From positions 218,332 through 282,331 of the forward strand of contig JAIPJS010000003.1 in the NCBI GenBank assembly GCA_021734025.1: a stretch of 64,000 nt of DNA, given 5' to 3'. Origin of the DNA: Candidatus Neomarinimicrobiota bacterium. Its GTDB lineage: Bacteria; Fidelibacterota; JAANXI01. Positions within the stretch are counted from its first letter, which is position 1. The number at the start of each line of letters is the position of its first letter. The notes below the pieces were generated by a model. The model was not told the DNA's origin. It saw only the letters and a list, made by a program, of their open reading frames with translations, and did no database searches. A program made the position numbers and the translations under genes. This document shows positions 35,938-44,916 of the stretch, one piece after another.

Positions 35938-37731
35938 ATGAAATTCTCAACCATTCCGGAGATGTTTTGGACAAACGTTGAACGATTTGCCGGCAATAAC
36001 TGTCTGGGATATAAAAAAGACGGGGTTTGGAAAACACTCACATTTCAGGAAGTCGGACAGGAAGTGGAGAGAGTTTCAAGGGGGCTGCACGCACTTGGCA
36101 TATCTGGTGAGGATAAAGTATCAATCTTGTCAGAGAATTCGCCGCGATGGGCTATTGCTGATTACGGCATTCTCTCGCTTTCGGCAATTAATGTCCCGGT
36201 CTATCCGACCCTCATTCCGAAGCAGATTCAATACATCCTGAATAATGGTGACGTAAAAGTTCTGTTCGCGGAAAATGAAGTCCAGACAAAGAAGGTGCTG
36301 GAAATTTTCAATCAGGTCGAACAGTTGACACACATAATCGTTATGGATAACAGTGATATCTTTGAGGAGGATTACGTCATCACCTGGGATGAGTTGATTA
36401 GCCGTGGCAATTCTATAAACGCTGCGGAAGATTTTAATCTCAAGGCGTATTGGCAGGAACTGCAGCCGGACGACCTGCTGACCCTCATTTACACATCCGG
36501 CACCACCGGTGCTCCCAAAGGGGTTATGCTGACCCATCGGAGCCTGACCTCCAATATCGAGGCCAGCCTGCAACGGGTCCGGGTCGGAACGGATGACCGG
36601 TTTCTGTCATTTCTGCCGCTGAGTCACAGCTTTGAGCGCATGGCGGGGCACTTTTTACCCACGACTGCCGGCAGCACCATTTATTACGCCGAAAGCATCG
36701 AAACTGTGGCAGATAACATGGGAGAGGTACATCCCACGGTGATGACCAGTGTACCCCGCTTGTATGAAAAAATGTATATGAAGGTCAACGAGGCGGCTCA
36801 GCAGGGCTCTGCTATCAAAAGGAAGATTTTCGCATGGGCCATAAAGGTTGGGCAGGAATACAAGGAGAAGCAAAAGGCGGGACCCGTCGGCGGTGGCTTA
36901 AAATTCCGGTACAATCTGGCACATAATCTGGTTTTCTCCAAGCTGCATGAGCGCGTCGGAGGAGAACTCCGGTTTTTTGTCTCCGGCGGGGCTCCACTTT
37001 CACCGGAAATCGGGCGGTTTTTCGAGAGTGCAGGAATTCTGATTCTCGAAGGGTATGGCCTTACAGAAACCTCGCCCGTTATTTCCGTAAACGAACCCGA
37101 AAGTTACAAGATAGGCACGGTTGGGCAACCACTAGAAAACGTGGAAGTTCAAATTGCGGTGGATGGCGAAATACTCACTCGCGGCCCACACGTAATGAGA
37201 GGGTATTATAAAAATGAAGAGGCGACCACCGAAGCCATTGATGAAGAAGGTTGGTTTCACACCGGTGATGTTGGGGAACTGGACCATGACAATTTTCTGA
37301 AGATCACCGATCGGAAGAAAAACCTCATTGTCACATCCGGTGGCAAGAACGTAGCGCCGCAACCGTTGGAAGGATCTATTGCCAACAGTCAGTATGTAGA
37401 ACAGGTCATCCTTATCGGCGATAAAAGGAAATTCGTGAGCGCGGTGATTGTTCCAACCTTCGAAGCTCTGGAAGCCTGGGCGGACAAAGAAAATATCCAA
37501 TATACTTCCCGGGAGGATTTGGTGGAGCAAGAGCAGGTATATGAGTTCTTCGAGGAGGAAGTTGAGCGCCAGCAGGCGGATTTCGCCCGGTACGAGAAGG
37601 TAAAGAAATTCCTGCTGTTGCCGAGTGAGTTCACCATCGAAGACGGAACTCTCACCCCGAAGTTGAGTATTAAGCGTCACGTGGTGGAGGAACGGTTTAA
37701 AGAAGAAATCGATGCATTATATGAGGAGTGA
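35938..37731 (+). CDS. long-chain acyl-CoA synthetase (AMP-forming)
   Basis: This 597-residue enzyme activates fatty acids by adenylation and transfers them to CoA. The P-loop-like A3 motif LIYTSGTTGAPKGVMLTH starts near residue 182. GYGLTETSPVISV, GWFHTGDVGELD, the hinge ITDRKKNLIVTSGGKNV and the terminal catalytic lysine region LTPKLSIKRHV complete the ANL-family set. Its length and motifs fit the FadD/FAA-type long-chain group (FACS). The start ATG is preceded by AAAGGAG. It is a single gene; no beta-oxidation genes are near. Chain-length preference is not predictable. Confidence 0.9.
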   Translation: MKFSTIPEMFWTNVERFAGNNCLGYKKDGVWKTLTFQEVGQEVERVSRGLHALGISGEDKVSILSENSPRWAIADYGILSLSAINVPVYPTLIPKQIQYILNNGDVKVLFAENEVQTKKVLEIFNQVEQLTHIIVMDNSDIFEEDYVITWDELISRGNSINAAEDFNLKAYWQELQPDDLLTLIYTSGTTGAPKGVMLTHRSLTSNIEASLQRVRVGTDDRFLSFLPLSHSFERMAGHFLPTTAGSTIYYAESIETVADNMGEVHPTVMTSVPRLYEKMYMKVNEAAQQGSAIKRKIFAWAIKVGQEYKEKQKAGPVGGGLKFRYNLAHNLVFSKLHERVGGELRFFVSGGAPLSPEIGRFFESAGILILEGYGLTETSPVISVNEPESYKIGTVGQPLENVEVQIAVDGEILTRGPHVMRGYYKNEEATTEAIDEEGWFHTGDVGELDHDNFLKITDRKKNLIVTSGGKNVAPQPLEGSIANSQYVEQVILIGDKRKFVSAVIVPTFEALEAWADKENIQYTSREDLVEQEQVYEFFEEEVERQQADFARYEKVKKFLLLPSEFTIEDGTLTPKLSIKRHVVEERFKEEIDALYEE

Positions 37732-37804
37732 TTGAGTTCAAACTCCGCTAGGGTATCACTATAAAAGCCGGACTTTAAATAAGAGCCAAAGGATCCAATC
37801 ATTA

Positions 37805-37827
37805 GCCTCGCATTGAGATTGCGAGGC
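37805..37827. repeat. 23-bp palindromic repeat, copy 3
   Basis: Arms GCCTCGCA and TGCGAGGC surround TTGAGAT. The element equals the reverse complement of copy 2 (1794-1816) with one substitution. Flanking ATTA/TAAT extends the symmetry. It follows the acyl-CoA synthetase gene by about 70 bases. Confidence 0.8.
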
Positions 37828-37862
37828 TAATCTTTATCCACTGAATTATTGGATGAACTAAC

Positions 37863-37895
37863 GATGCCATTTTACCGAAAGATGGCATCTTTTAT
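37863..37895 (+). terminator. intrinsic terminator after the acyl-CoA synthetase
   Basis: GATGCCAT (37863-37870) pairs with ATGGCATC (37882-37889) around an 11-base loop, followed by TTTTATTTT. It lies before purM and separates the two transcription units. Confidence 0.75.
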
Positions 37896-37992
37896 TTTGT
37901 GCAAATCTCTGGAAAAAATGTTATGTTTATCTTCTCAAAATAGAGCAACAGGTCGAATCAAAATTCACAAGGTGTAGCCAAAGGAATAATCC

Positions 37993-38997
37993 ATGGGAAT
38001 ATCCTATAAAGATGCTGGAGTAGACATTGATGCTGGCGAATCTGCGGTCAAAAATATCAAAGAGATGGTGCGCGAAACCTATAACGACAATGTGCTTAGT
38101 GACGTCGGTCAGTTCGGCGGATTTTATGCCTTTCCCAAAGATAATTATACCAATCCGGTATTAGTTTCCTCCACTGATGGAGTCGGAACAAAGCTGAAGG
38201 TGGCGTTTAAGACCGGTATCCATTCCACCATCGGACAGGATTTGGTGAATCATTGTGTGAACGATATCCTGACCAGCGGCGCTGTACCGATGTTTTTTCT
38301 GGACTACATCGGCATCGGAAAAATGGAAGAACAGGTTGTCAGCGAAGTGGTCAGCGGGTTTGCTAAGGCGTGCAAAGAGAACTCCTGTGTACTCATCGGC
38401 GGAGAAATGGCTGAAATGGCGGGCTTTTATACTCCCGGTGAATACGATGTCGCCGGAACAATTGTCGGAGTAGTCGAACGGGATCATATAATTAACGGAG
38501 GAAATATCAGTGAAGGGGATGTTGTCGTCGGATTGCAATCAACTGGCCTGCATACTAACGGATATACCCTGGCACGTAAAGTGTTACTTGAGGAATTTGA
38601 CGTGGATACATATCGGGACGAACTCGGAGAAACCATTGGCGAGGCGCTCCTGAGAGTTCACAAATCGTATCAAAATGAGATTCGTCCGTTAATTGGAGAT
38701 TCCCGCCTGAAGGGCATTGCACATATAACCGGCGGCGGATTGCTGGGAAACTCCAGCCGGATTATTCCGGACGGTCTTTCCCTGAGTGTCGACTGGGACG
38801 CATGGGAACTTCCGCCGTTGTTCAGATTAATAAAGGAAACAGGTGATATTAGCGACCACGAGATGCGGCGCACATTTAATTGCGGTATTGGGCTCGTTAC
38901 TGTAGTGCCGGCGGAAGAGGCTGACTTTTTTATGGAGCATTTTGAAAAGTACCAGAGTCAACCCGTCGTTATAGGCGAAATTGGGAAATCCGAATAG
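37993..38997 (+). CDS. purM: phosphoribosylformylglycinamidine cyclo-ligase (AIR synthetase)
   Basis: PurM closes the imidazole ring in purine synthesis with ATP. The 334-residue protein shows the N-terminal YKDAGVDIDAGE motif, LVSSTDGVGTKLKVAF (ATP and substrate site), HCVNDILTSGAVPMFFLDYI, GGEMAEMAGFY and GLHTNGYTLARKVL, then ITGGGLLGNSSRIIPDG. All are standard. gpsA follows 16 bases downstream, so these two may be co-transcribed despite unrelated roles. No other pur gene is in the window. Confidence 0.97.
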   Translation: MGISYKDAGVDIDAGESAVKNIKEMVRETYNDNVLSDVGQFGGFYAFPKDNYTNPVLVSSTDGVGTKLKVAFKTGIHSTIGQDLVNHCVNDILTSGAVPMFFLDYIGIGKMEEQVVSEVVSGFAKACKENSCVLIGGEMAEMAGFYTPGEYDVAGTIVGVVERDHIINGGNISEGDVVVGLQSTGLHTNGYTLARKVLLEEFDVDTYRDELGETIGEALLRVHKSYQNEIRPLIGDSRLKGIAHITGGGLLGNSSRIIPDGLSLSVDWDAWELPPLFRLIKETGDISDHEMRRTFNCGIGLVTVVPAEEADFFMEHFEKYQSQPVVIGEIGKSE

Positions 38998-39013
38998 AAG
39001 GTGATTATATACG

Positions 39014-40024
39014 ATGGCTGAAATTGGACTTATTGGCGCCGGAAGTTGGGGATTGGCACTCTCCAGAAGGTTGTCCCTGAACGGACACGATGTCACGGTC
39101 TGGGTGTTTGAGCAAGATGAATTCGAGGAGCTGAAGGAGACCAACGGGAGTCAGGATTATCTTCCGGGTATCACACTTCCTGAAGCGATTACCTACACAA
39201 ACAGCCTGGATGAGCTGCAGGGAATGAGTGAATTACTTCTGGCAGTACCGTCCCACGCCATGCGCACTGTGGTCAGCCAGATGGCTGGATTGGCCTTTGC
39301 ACCGCAGTTAATCATCAACGTAGCCAAAGGCATCGAAAACGATACCCGGCTTCGGATGAGTCAGGTTATCAGCCAGGAGCTGGAATCTGTGACGTCTCAG
39401 GATATCGTGACCGTCTCCGGCCCCAGTCACGCGGAGGAGGTCAGCCGGGACATTCCAACCGCCGTGGTCGCGGCATCGGATTCGCTGAAAGCGGCGGAGC
39501 GCGCTCAACAATTGCTTATGGACAAAACATTCCGGGTCTATACGAATAATGATATTATCGGGGCTGAACTTGGTGGTTCGGTCAAAAATGTTATTGCCAT
39601 AGCCGCCGGGATTCTGGATGGAATGGAGTTCGGCGATAATCCGAAGGCGGCACTTATGACCCGCGGCATTACGGAAATCACTCGTCTCGGTCTGGCTGCG
39701 GGGGCGAAGGAGCAGACGTTTTCAGGCCTCTCCGGCATTGGCGACCTTATCGTCACCTGCCTGAGTCAGCACAGCCGAAATCGCCATGTGGGGGAAGAGA
39801 TCGGCAAAGGAAATAAGCTCGATGATATCATTGGAAAAATGAAAATGGTTGCCGAAGGTGTCAAGACGACAAAATCTGTGCACCAGATGGCCGCCGAATT
39901 GAATGTAGAAATGCCGATATCTGAAGAAGTCCACAATGTACTGTTTCACGATAAAGATCCGCATCAGGCCATCACGGACCTTATGACCCGTGAACCGGTC
40001 CACGAGCGGCATTCCATGCAGTAA
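39014..40024 (+). CDS. gpsA: NAD(P)-dependent glycerol-3-phosphate dehydrogenase
   Basis: GpsA reduces dihydroxyacetone phosphate to sn-glycerol 3-phosphate for phospholipid synthesis. The 336-residue protein begins with the Rossmann motif [15 protein letters not shown]. It continues with [30 protein letters not shown] and the catalytic and C-terminal motifs [17 protein letters not shown] and [24 protein letters not shown]. Length and order are canonical. The potassium transporter gene starts 20 bases after the stop. Confidence 0.96.
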   Translation: [336 protein letters not shown]

Positions 40025-40044
40025 CCACAGACGTCAGAGTAGGA

Positions 40045-41811
40045 ATGGATCCCACCAAACGAGAGTTTGTCCTCACACTCATCAACAATATTATGCTGGT
40101 GTTGGGAATCGGCGTTATCGGTTCCCTGGTTATCGAATACGGGTATTACGTATCCGACTCCACCCTGCGGATTTTGCACTATTACGATTATGGGGTTCTG
40201 TTTTTATTTATCGGGCATGATTTGCTCAAATTGGCCATCGTCAGCGATAAGCGCACCTTTCTCCGGTATAACTGGCTGAATTTTACCTTTTTCGCCGGAC
40301 TTTTCCTCTTTTTCCTGGTCTATAATCCCTGGTGGCAGTTGCCGTTGTTATCACAGGAGTTGCGTGATGTTCCGGTCAGAAAAATTGCCAAGATCTTTAT
40401 CCTGCTCACTCAGGTATACATCCTGTTTGCCACCTTTTTTTCGGCGCTGAAATTCGGGCAGAAATTTGCCTTTTCCAGGTTTCAGCCAATTACGCTCCTC
40501 CTTGGGAGTTTCGCAGTGATTATCCTTATCGGAACCGGGTTGCTGTTGCTGCCAAAAGCGACGGTTCCCAGCGATATCTCTTTTGTGGACGCGTTATTTA
40601 CATCTACCAGTGCCACGTGCGTTACGGGACTTATTGTCGTGGACACAGGAACATATTTTACCCGGTTTGGCCAGTGGGTTATTCTGTTGTTGATGCAAGC
40701 GGGGGGGCTCGGAATTATGACAATGGCAGCGCTTTTCGTTGCGGTGCTGGGTTCCAAGATGAGTATCCATCAGCGGTTTGTGCTCCGGGACTTGCTTTCC
40801 GATGAGAACATGTCGAAAATCGGGCAGACTCTGTGGCAGGTCTTGGGTCTGACGGTTTTCATCGAGGCTATTGGTATAGTGGCGATGTATGAATTGTTCC
40901 CAACGAATGCGTTCCCGGAGAGCGATCGGCTGTTTATTTCGCTGTTCCACGCGGTCTCTGCATTTTGTAACGCAGGCTTTTCCACGTTCTCAAACAGTCT
41001 TATGGGATTTGAAGATAGTTCAATTCTTGTCGGGGTGTTTGCCGGTTTAATCATTCTCGGTGGCATGGGATTCCCGGTGCTGTCGAACATGTTCGGTCAT
41101 CGCTTCTTCGGAACGATTGGCCCGCTGGGGAAGAAACGAGTCCGGCTGAACTCTCAAACTAATATCGTCCTCCGGGTTTCCGGTGTACTCATCGTTGGTG
41201 GTGCACTGTGGATCTGGCTGACGAATTATGGTTATGGGGCCGGATGGACGCTGAACTTCCGGACGATAATGCACAGTCTTTTCCAGTCAATCACATCCAG
41301 AACCGCTGGGTTTAATACCATAGATATCGGAGGCATGGCGCTACCGGCCATCCTCGGAATAATGGCATTAATGTTTATCGGGGCCAGCCCGGGATCGACC
41401 GGCGGTGGTATTAAAACAACGACTTTTTTCCTGTCACTGCAGGCGTTGTGGGGGCAATTGCGAGGGAAACGGCGGGTGGAATACCGCTACATGACCATAC
41501 CATCCAGATTGCTACAGCAAAGTCTGATTCTTATCTTGGCAGCGCAATTGGTTATCGGGATTAGTTTTATACTGTTGACGATTTTTGAAAGCCAGGATGT
41601 AATGGTCCTGTTTTTTGAAGCCGTATCGGCATTTGGGACGGTGGGGTTATCCATGGGGGCTACACCGGAATTAACGGATGTCGGGCGTGTGATTATAACG
41701 CTTACAATGTACCTGGGACGCGTCGGACCGCTTGCGTTGGTCATCGCCCTGGGGAAATCCGAGCAAAAACAATTGTACGAATACCCGGAAGAATCTGTGA
41801 TGATAGGCTAA
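40045..41811 (+). CDS. TrkH/KtrB-family potassium transporter with N-terminal membrane extension
   Basis: The protein has 588 residues. From about 145 onward it is a Trk/Ktr translocating subunit with four pore-loop repeats; the first selectivity motif is TSTSATCVTGLIVVD (186-200), later SAFCNAGFSTFSN, SRTAGFNTIDIGG and SAFGTVGLSMG. The first 145 residues are an extra membrane region with about four helices. LHYYDYGVLFLFIGHDLLKL followed by FLRYNW recalls the voltage-sensor pattern D..F..E/H..K, but an arginine-rich S4 is missing. It is encoded 12 bases before its cytoplasmic partner TrkA/KtrA. Likely K+ uptake, possibly Na+-coupled. Confidence 0.9.
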   Translation: MDPTKREFVLTLINNIMLVLGIGVIGSLVIEYGYYVSDSTLRILHYYDYGVLFLFIGHDLLKLAIVSDKRTFLRYNWLNFTFFAGLFLFFLVYNPWWQLPLLSQELRDVPVRKIAKIFILLTQVYILFATFFSALKFGQKFAFSRFQPITLLLGSFAVIILIGTGLLLLPKATVPSDISFVDALFTSTSATCVTGLIVVDTGTYFTRFGQWVILLLMQAGGLGIMTMAALFVAVLGSKMSIHQRFVLRDLLSDENMSKIGQTLWQVLGLTVFIEAIGIVAMYELFPTNAFPESDRLFISLFHAVSAFCNAGFSTFSNSLMGFEDSSILVGVFAGLIILGGMGFPVLSNMFGHRFFGTIGPLGKKRVRLNSQTNIVLRVSGVLIVGGALWIWLTNYGYGAGWTLNFRTIMHSLFQSITSRTAGFNTIDIGGMALPAILGIMALMFIGASPGSTGGGIKTTTFFLSLQALWGQLRGKRRVEYRYMTIPSRLLQQSLILILAAQLVIGISFILLTIFESQDVMVLFFEAVSAFGTVGLSMGATPELTDVGRVIITLTMYLGRVGPLALVIALGKSEQKQLYEYPEESVMIG

Positions 41812-41823
41812 AAGGATGGAAAA

Positions 41824-42516
41824 ATGAGTAAATTTGTAGTTATTGGTTTAGGTGTATTTGGACGACAGGTTGCGCTCACCCTGGCCCAGGAAGGAGCCGA
41901 GGTAATCGCAGTCGATTCAGACATGGAGCGTGTTGAGGAATTACACGATTATATTTCGTATTCGGTCAAACTGGATTCCACCGACCCGTCTGCCTTGCGT
42001 TCTCTGGGACTTCAGGATATGGACGCCGCAATTGTGGCTATCGGCGAAAATTTCGAGGCGAATTTATTGACGGCTGCATATTTAAAACAACTCGGTGTGG
42101 AAAAAGTCATCACCCGTGCCAGTAATCCGATCCACCGGAAAATTCTGGAGCAGATCGGGGCCGATGAGATTATCTCACCTGAAGATGAAGTCGGGAAAAA
42201 GACGGCGCATCGCTTGCTTCGGCCGAACCTGGTGGATTACTTGGAGCTTGGAGAAGACTATAACCTAATCCGTGTGGAGACCCCCAAAGATTTAGTAGGC
42301 AAAACCCTCGGCGAAATCGATTTTCGGAAAAATTATCACCTGAATATAGTCAGTATTCACAAGAGGGAGGTTACGGAACATGAGGATGGGGAGACCGTAA
42401 AGGAATCTATGCAAAACGCCGTACCAGACAGCCAGACCACTCTGGAGGAAGGGAATATTTTGGTAATTGCCGGGAAGGATAAGGATATTGAGCGTTTCAC
42501 CGGGAAATTCCTGTAA
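41824..42516 (+). CDS. TrkA/KtrA-type potassium channel gating subunit
   Basis: This 230-residue cytoplasmic RCK protein binds the transporter encoded just upstream. The N-terminal NAD/ATP-binding Rossmann motif is VIGLGVFGRQVALTLAQEGA with the acidic VDSD at the end of the second strand. The RCK_C domain covers about 135-230 (LIRVETPKDLVGKTLGEIDF, ILVIAGKDKDIERF). The single Rossmann plus RCK_C layout matches KtrA rather than the duplicated E. coli TrkA. Its TAA is followed at once by the ATG of the metallopeptidase gene, with no spacer. Confidence 0.93.
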   Translation: MSKFVVIGLGVFGRQVALTLAQEGAEVIAVDSDMERVEELHDYISYSVKLDSTDPSALRSLGLQDMDAAIVAIGENFEANLLTAAYLKQLGVEKVITRASNPIHRKILEQIGADEIISPEDEVGKKTAHRLLRPNLVDYLELGEDYNLIRVETPKDLVGKTLGEIDFRKNYHLNIVSIHKREVTEHEDGETVKESMQNAVPDSQTTLEEGNILVIAGKDKDIERFTGKFL

Positions 42517-44679
42517 ATGAAGCAACTGCTGACGTTCGTGATTGGACTTGCATTATTGTTTACACCCCTACCATCTCTGGCAAATCAGTTAACCCTAATC
42601 AATCACGGATTATGCGGATTTCCCCAAACAAGTAAACCTGTAAGCAGTCCGGTTTTCGTTCGTCCGTTGGAGAAGCCATCCCTCGCCGCCGATACCACTT
42701 TCAATATTCGGAAAAACGTGGCAGAGCAATCGAACGAATTCATCGAAGACGTCGACTTTACCAAGGTATTTACCAGCGCGGATCTTGACATTTTCGTGGA
42801 GACGTCCGAATGGGAATCCTCACGAGTTATCTCGCAAACTATCGAGGACCTCCGAGGTGCCATGCTGGAAGAGACACCATCCGGATCAGTGTTCCCGGAG
42901 ATGGGAATTTATGAGGGGGAGATCGAGCTGTTTGGTCAGCCCCCGGATATTGACGGGAACGGCAAGATAGTTATTCTGCTTATCGATGTCAGGGATAATT
43001 ACAAACCGGGAGAGGGCGGCAATTTTATCGCGGGATATTTTGACCCGGCTGATCAGACGAATCAGTCCGGCAACCGGAGTGATATACTGTATATTGATAC
43101 CAATCCGGGGTTGCAATCCGGAAACTTCCTCAACACCATGATGACGGCTGCCCATGAGATGCAGCATCTGATTCACTTTGCGTATGACCGGGATGAGGAA
43201 CTGTGGGTAAACGAGGGACTTTCGGAAGTGACGGCCCACCTGTTTGGGTTGCCGGGGCGTAACTTTTCGCATTTTCTCGGATCGCCCTCCCGAAATTTAA
43301 CCACGTTTGATCAGAGCATTGAGGATTATACGAAAGTTGGGCTTTGGACACTGTACCTGTATACTCAATACGGAACGAATGTACTCCGGCAAATCACCCA
43401 TAATCCCGGGAACGGAACAGATGCGCTGGAATCGGTATTCAGTGCCAATGGGATCCCCGGGTTTAAACGTGTTTTTACTAACTGGTCCGTTGCCAATGTG
43501 GGGCACGCATACCTCGAACCGGCTGTCGCCGGTGATACCTACAAGTATGGTGGGTTTACTATTGGCCCGCCGGAGCCTGCGATGACTGTTTCCAATTTTC
43601 CGACGCCGGCCCAACGTGGAACCATTAAAGGGTACTCGGCGTCGTACATCCGGATAATCGGCGGTTCGGATGTCTCCGCCCAGGTGTTACCGCCTACGTC
43701 AATTCCATTGGACGTCACTAGTATGCTCTCCGATGGCAGTCAGTCCAATCTGGAGCAGGCTTTTAATGTGAATTCGAGCACAACCCAGCAGCTCAACAAT
43801 TATAACGATTACGGAAACGCCTGGCTGGTTCTGACGAACCCGAGTCCGGCGGACAATTCCTCTTTTTCGGTGACATTTAACGGATCCGGCGGACAGATCG
43901 TCGAAACCCTGGATTACGCGGGCGGGCCGCCGAATTTCTATATTACGCTCCAGGGAGGAACCGCCGCCACGGATTTTTCATTTCCGTCTCCGGAGACTGA
44001 AATTATACAGGCGTCCGTGAACCTGCACAATACTCTGCCGGTGACATTGGAACTTCGGGATGAAAAACAAGGGAGCTTACTGGCTTCCAACCGACTGGAC
44101 AGTCCATCCCGGGGCTGGAATACCTGGCAACTCGACTCCCTTAATATCAAGACGGATAAGGCGAGTTTGATAGTTGTTCCTGACCAGGATGCCGACTCGA
44201 ATGGAGTAGGATACTCTGATACCCTTGGATTCTCCGGGAATAGTTATTATCGACCACAAAACAGTAATTCATTCTTTGCATTAGGTGATTTGAGGGTTGG
44301 CTCGGGAGAAAATGAAACCGAATTAGATGGCGACTGGAATATGCGGATGCAGATTAGTTATCCCGGCACCGGCTCCTATCCCACCGGTGATTCTTTGACA
44401 CACAATCCATGGATCCTCTCCCATAATATACATGGGGAAACCGTTTTACTGGACGTCAAATCGGGTAGGCAGGGCGGACCGATCCGGATCGACGTGTTTA
44501 ACATTCTTGGCCAGCACATAAAGACAATTGCCAATACAGAGCACCCACCCAACTATTTGGGAACGTATGCCTGGGACGCAGCGAATTCGAATGGAACACC
44601 TGTAACCAGCGGTATGTACTTTATGTTGGTCCAATTTAACGGTGAAAAGAAGGTGCGGAAAATTACCCTGCTTAAATGA
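42517..44679 (+). CDS. secreted gluzincin metallopeptidase with FlgD/type IX-like C-terminal domain
   Basis: The protein has 720 residues. A signal peptide (1-22) is followed by a domain with the zinc motif HEMQHLIHF (213-221) and the third-ligand motif LWVNEGLSE (229-237), resembling the M30/hyicolysin-type arrangement. A middle region (about 360-630) is rich in beta-type sequence. The last 80 residues (IRIDVFNILGQHIKTI, then GTPVTSGMYFMLVQ and KVRKITLLK) form a FlgD-like/type IX sorting domain, suggesting surface or secreted display. It directly abuts trkA with no spacer, so translation may be coupled, though the functions look unrelated. The substrate is unknown. Confidence 0.82.
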   Translation: MKQLLTFVIGLALLFTPLPSLANQLTLINHGLCGFPQTSKPVSSPVFVRPLEKPSLAADTTFNIRKNVAEQSNEFIEDVDFTKVFTSADLDIFVETSEWESSRVISQTIEDLRGAMLEETPSGSVFPEMGIYEGEIELFGQPPDIDGNGKIVILLIDVRDNYKPGEGGNFIAGYFDPADQTNQSGNRSDILYIDTNPGLQSGNFLNTMMTAAHEMQHLIHFAYDRDEELWVNEGLSEVTAHLFGLPGRNFSHFLGSPSRNLTTFDQSIEDYTKVGLWTLYLYTQYGTNVLRQITHNPGNGTDALESVFSANGIPGFKRVFTNWSVANVGHAYLEPAVAGDTYKYGGFTIGPPEPAMTVSNFPTPAQRGTIKGYSASYIRIIGGSDVSAQVLPPTSIPLDVTSMLSDGSQSNLEQAFNVNSSTTQQLNNYNDYGNAWLVLTNPSPADNSSFSVTFNGSGGQIVETLDYAGGPPNFYITLQGGTAATDFSFPSPETEIIQASVNLHNTLPVTLELRDEKQGSLLASNRLDSPSRGWNTWQLDSLNIKTDKASLIVVPDQDADSNGVGYSDTLGFSGNSYYRPQNSNSFFALGDLRVGSGENETELDGDWNMRMQISYPGTGSYPTGDSLTHNPWILSHNIHGETVLLDVKSGRQGGPIRIDVFNILGQHIKTIANTEHPPNYLGTYAWDAANSNGTPVTSGMYFMLVQFNGEKKVRKITLLK

Positions 44680-44916
44680 AATCCTGTTCAATTTAGTTCG
44701 TGCATTTATATAAATTACCAATTATATTACTAAACTGTTGGGTAGAACAATCGAAAGAAATGTAAAAGGAGACGGACCCGTCAGGCGGAACTGCTAATTC
44801 GCGACGAACGCTTATTTTATTTTTGTCACGGTCTTTTAGGTATTTGGTTTTAACATCCAGTCTCACATCAACAATTTTTATCGGTTTTTTAACACTAAAG
44901 CAAGGAGAAAAATCCT

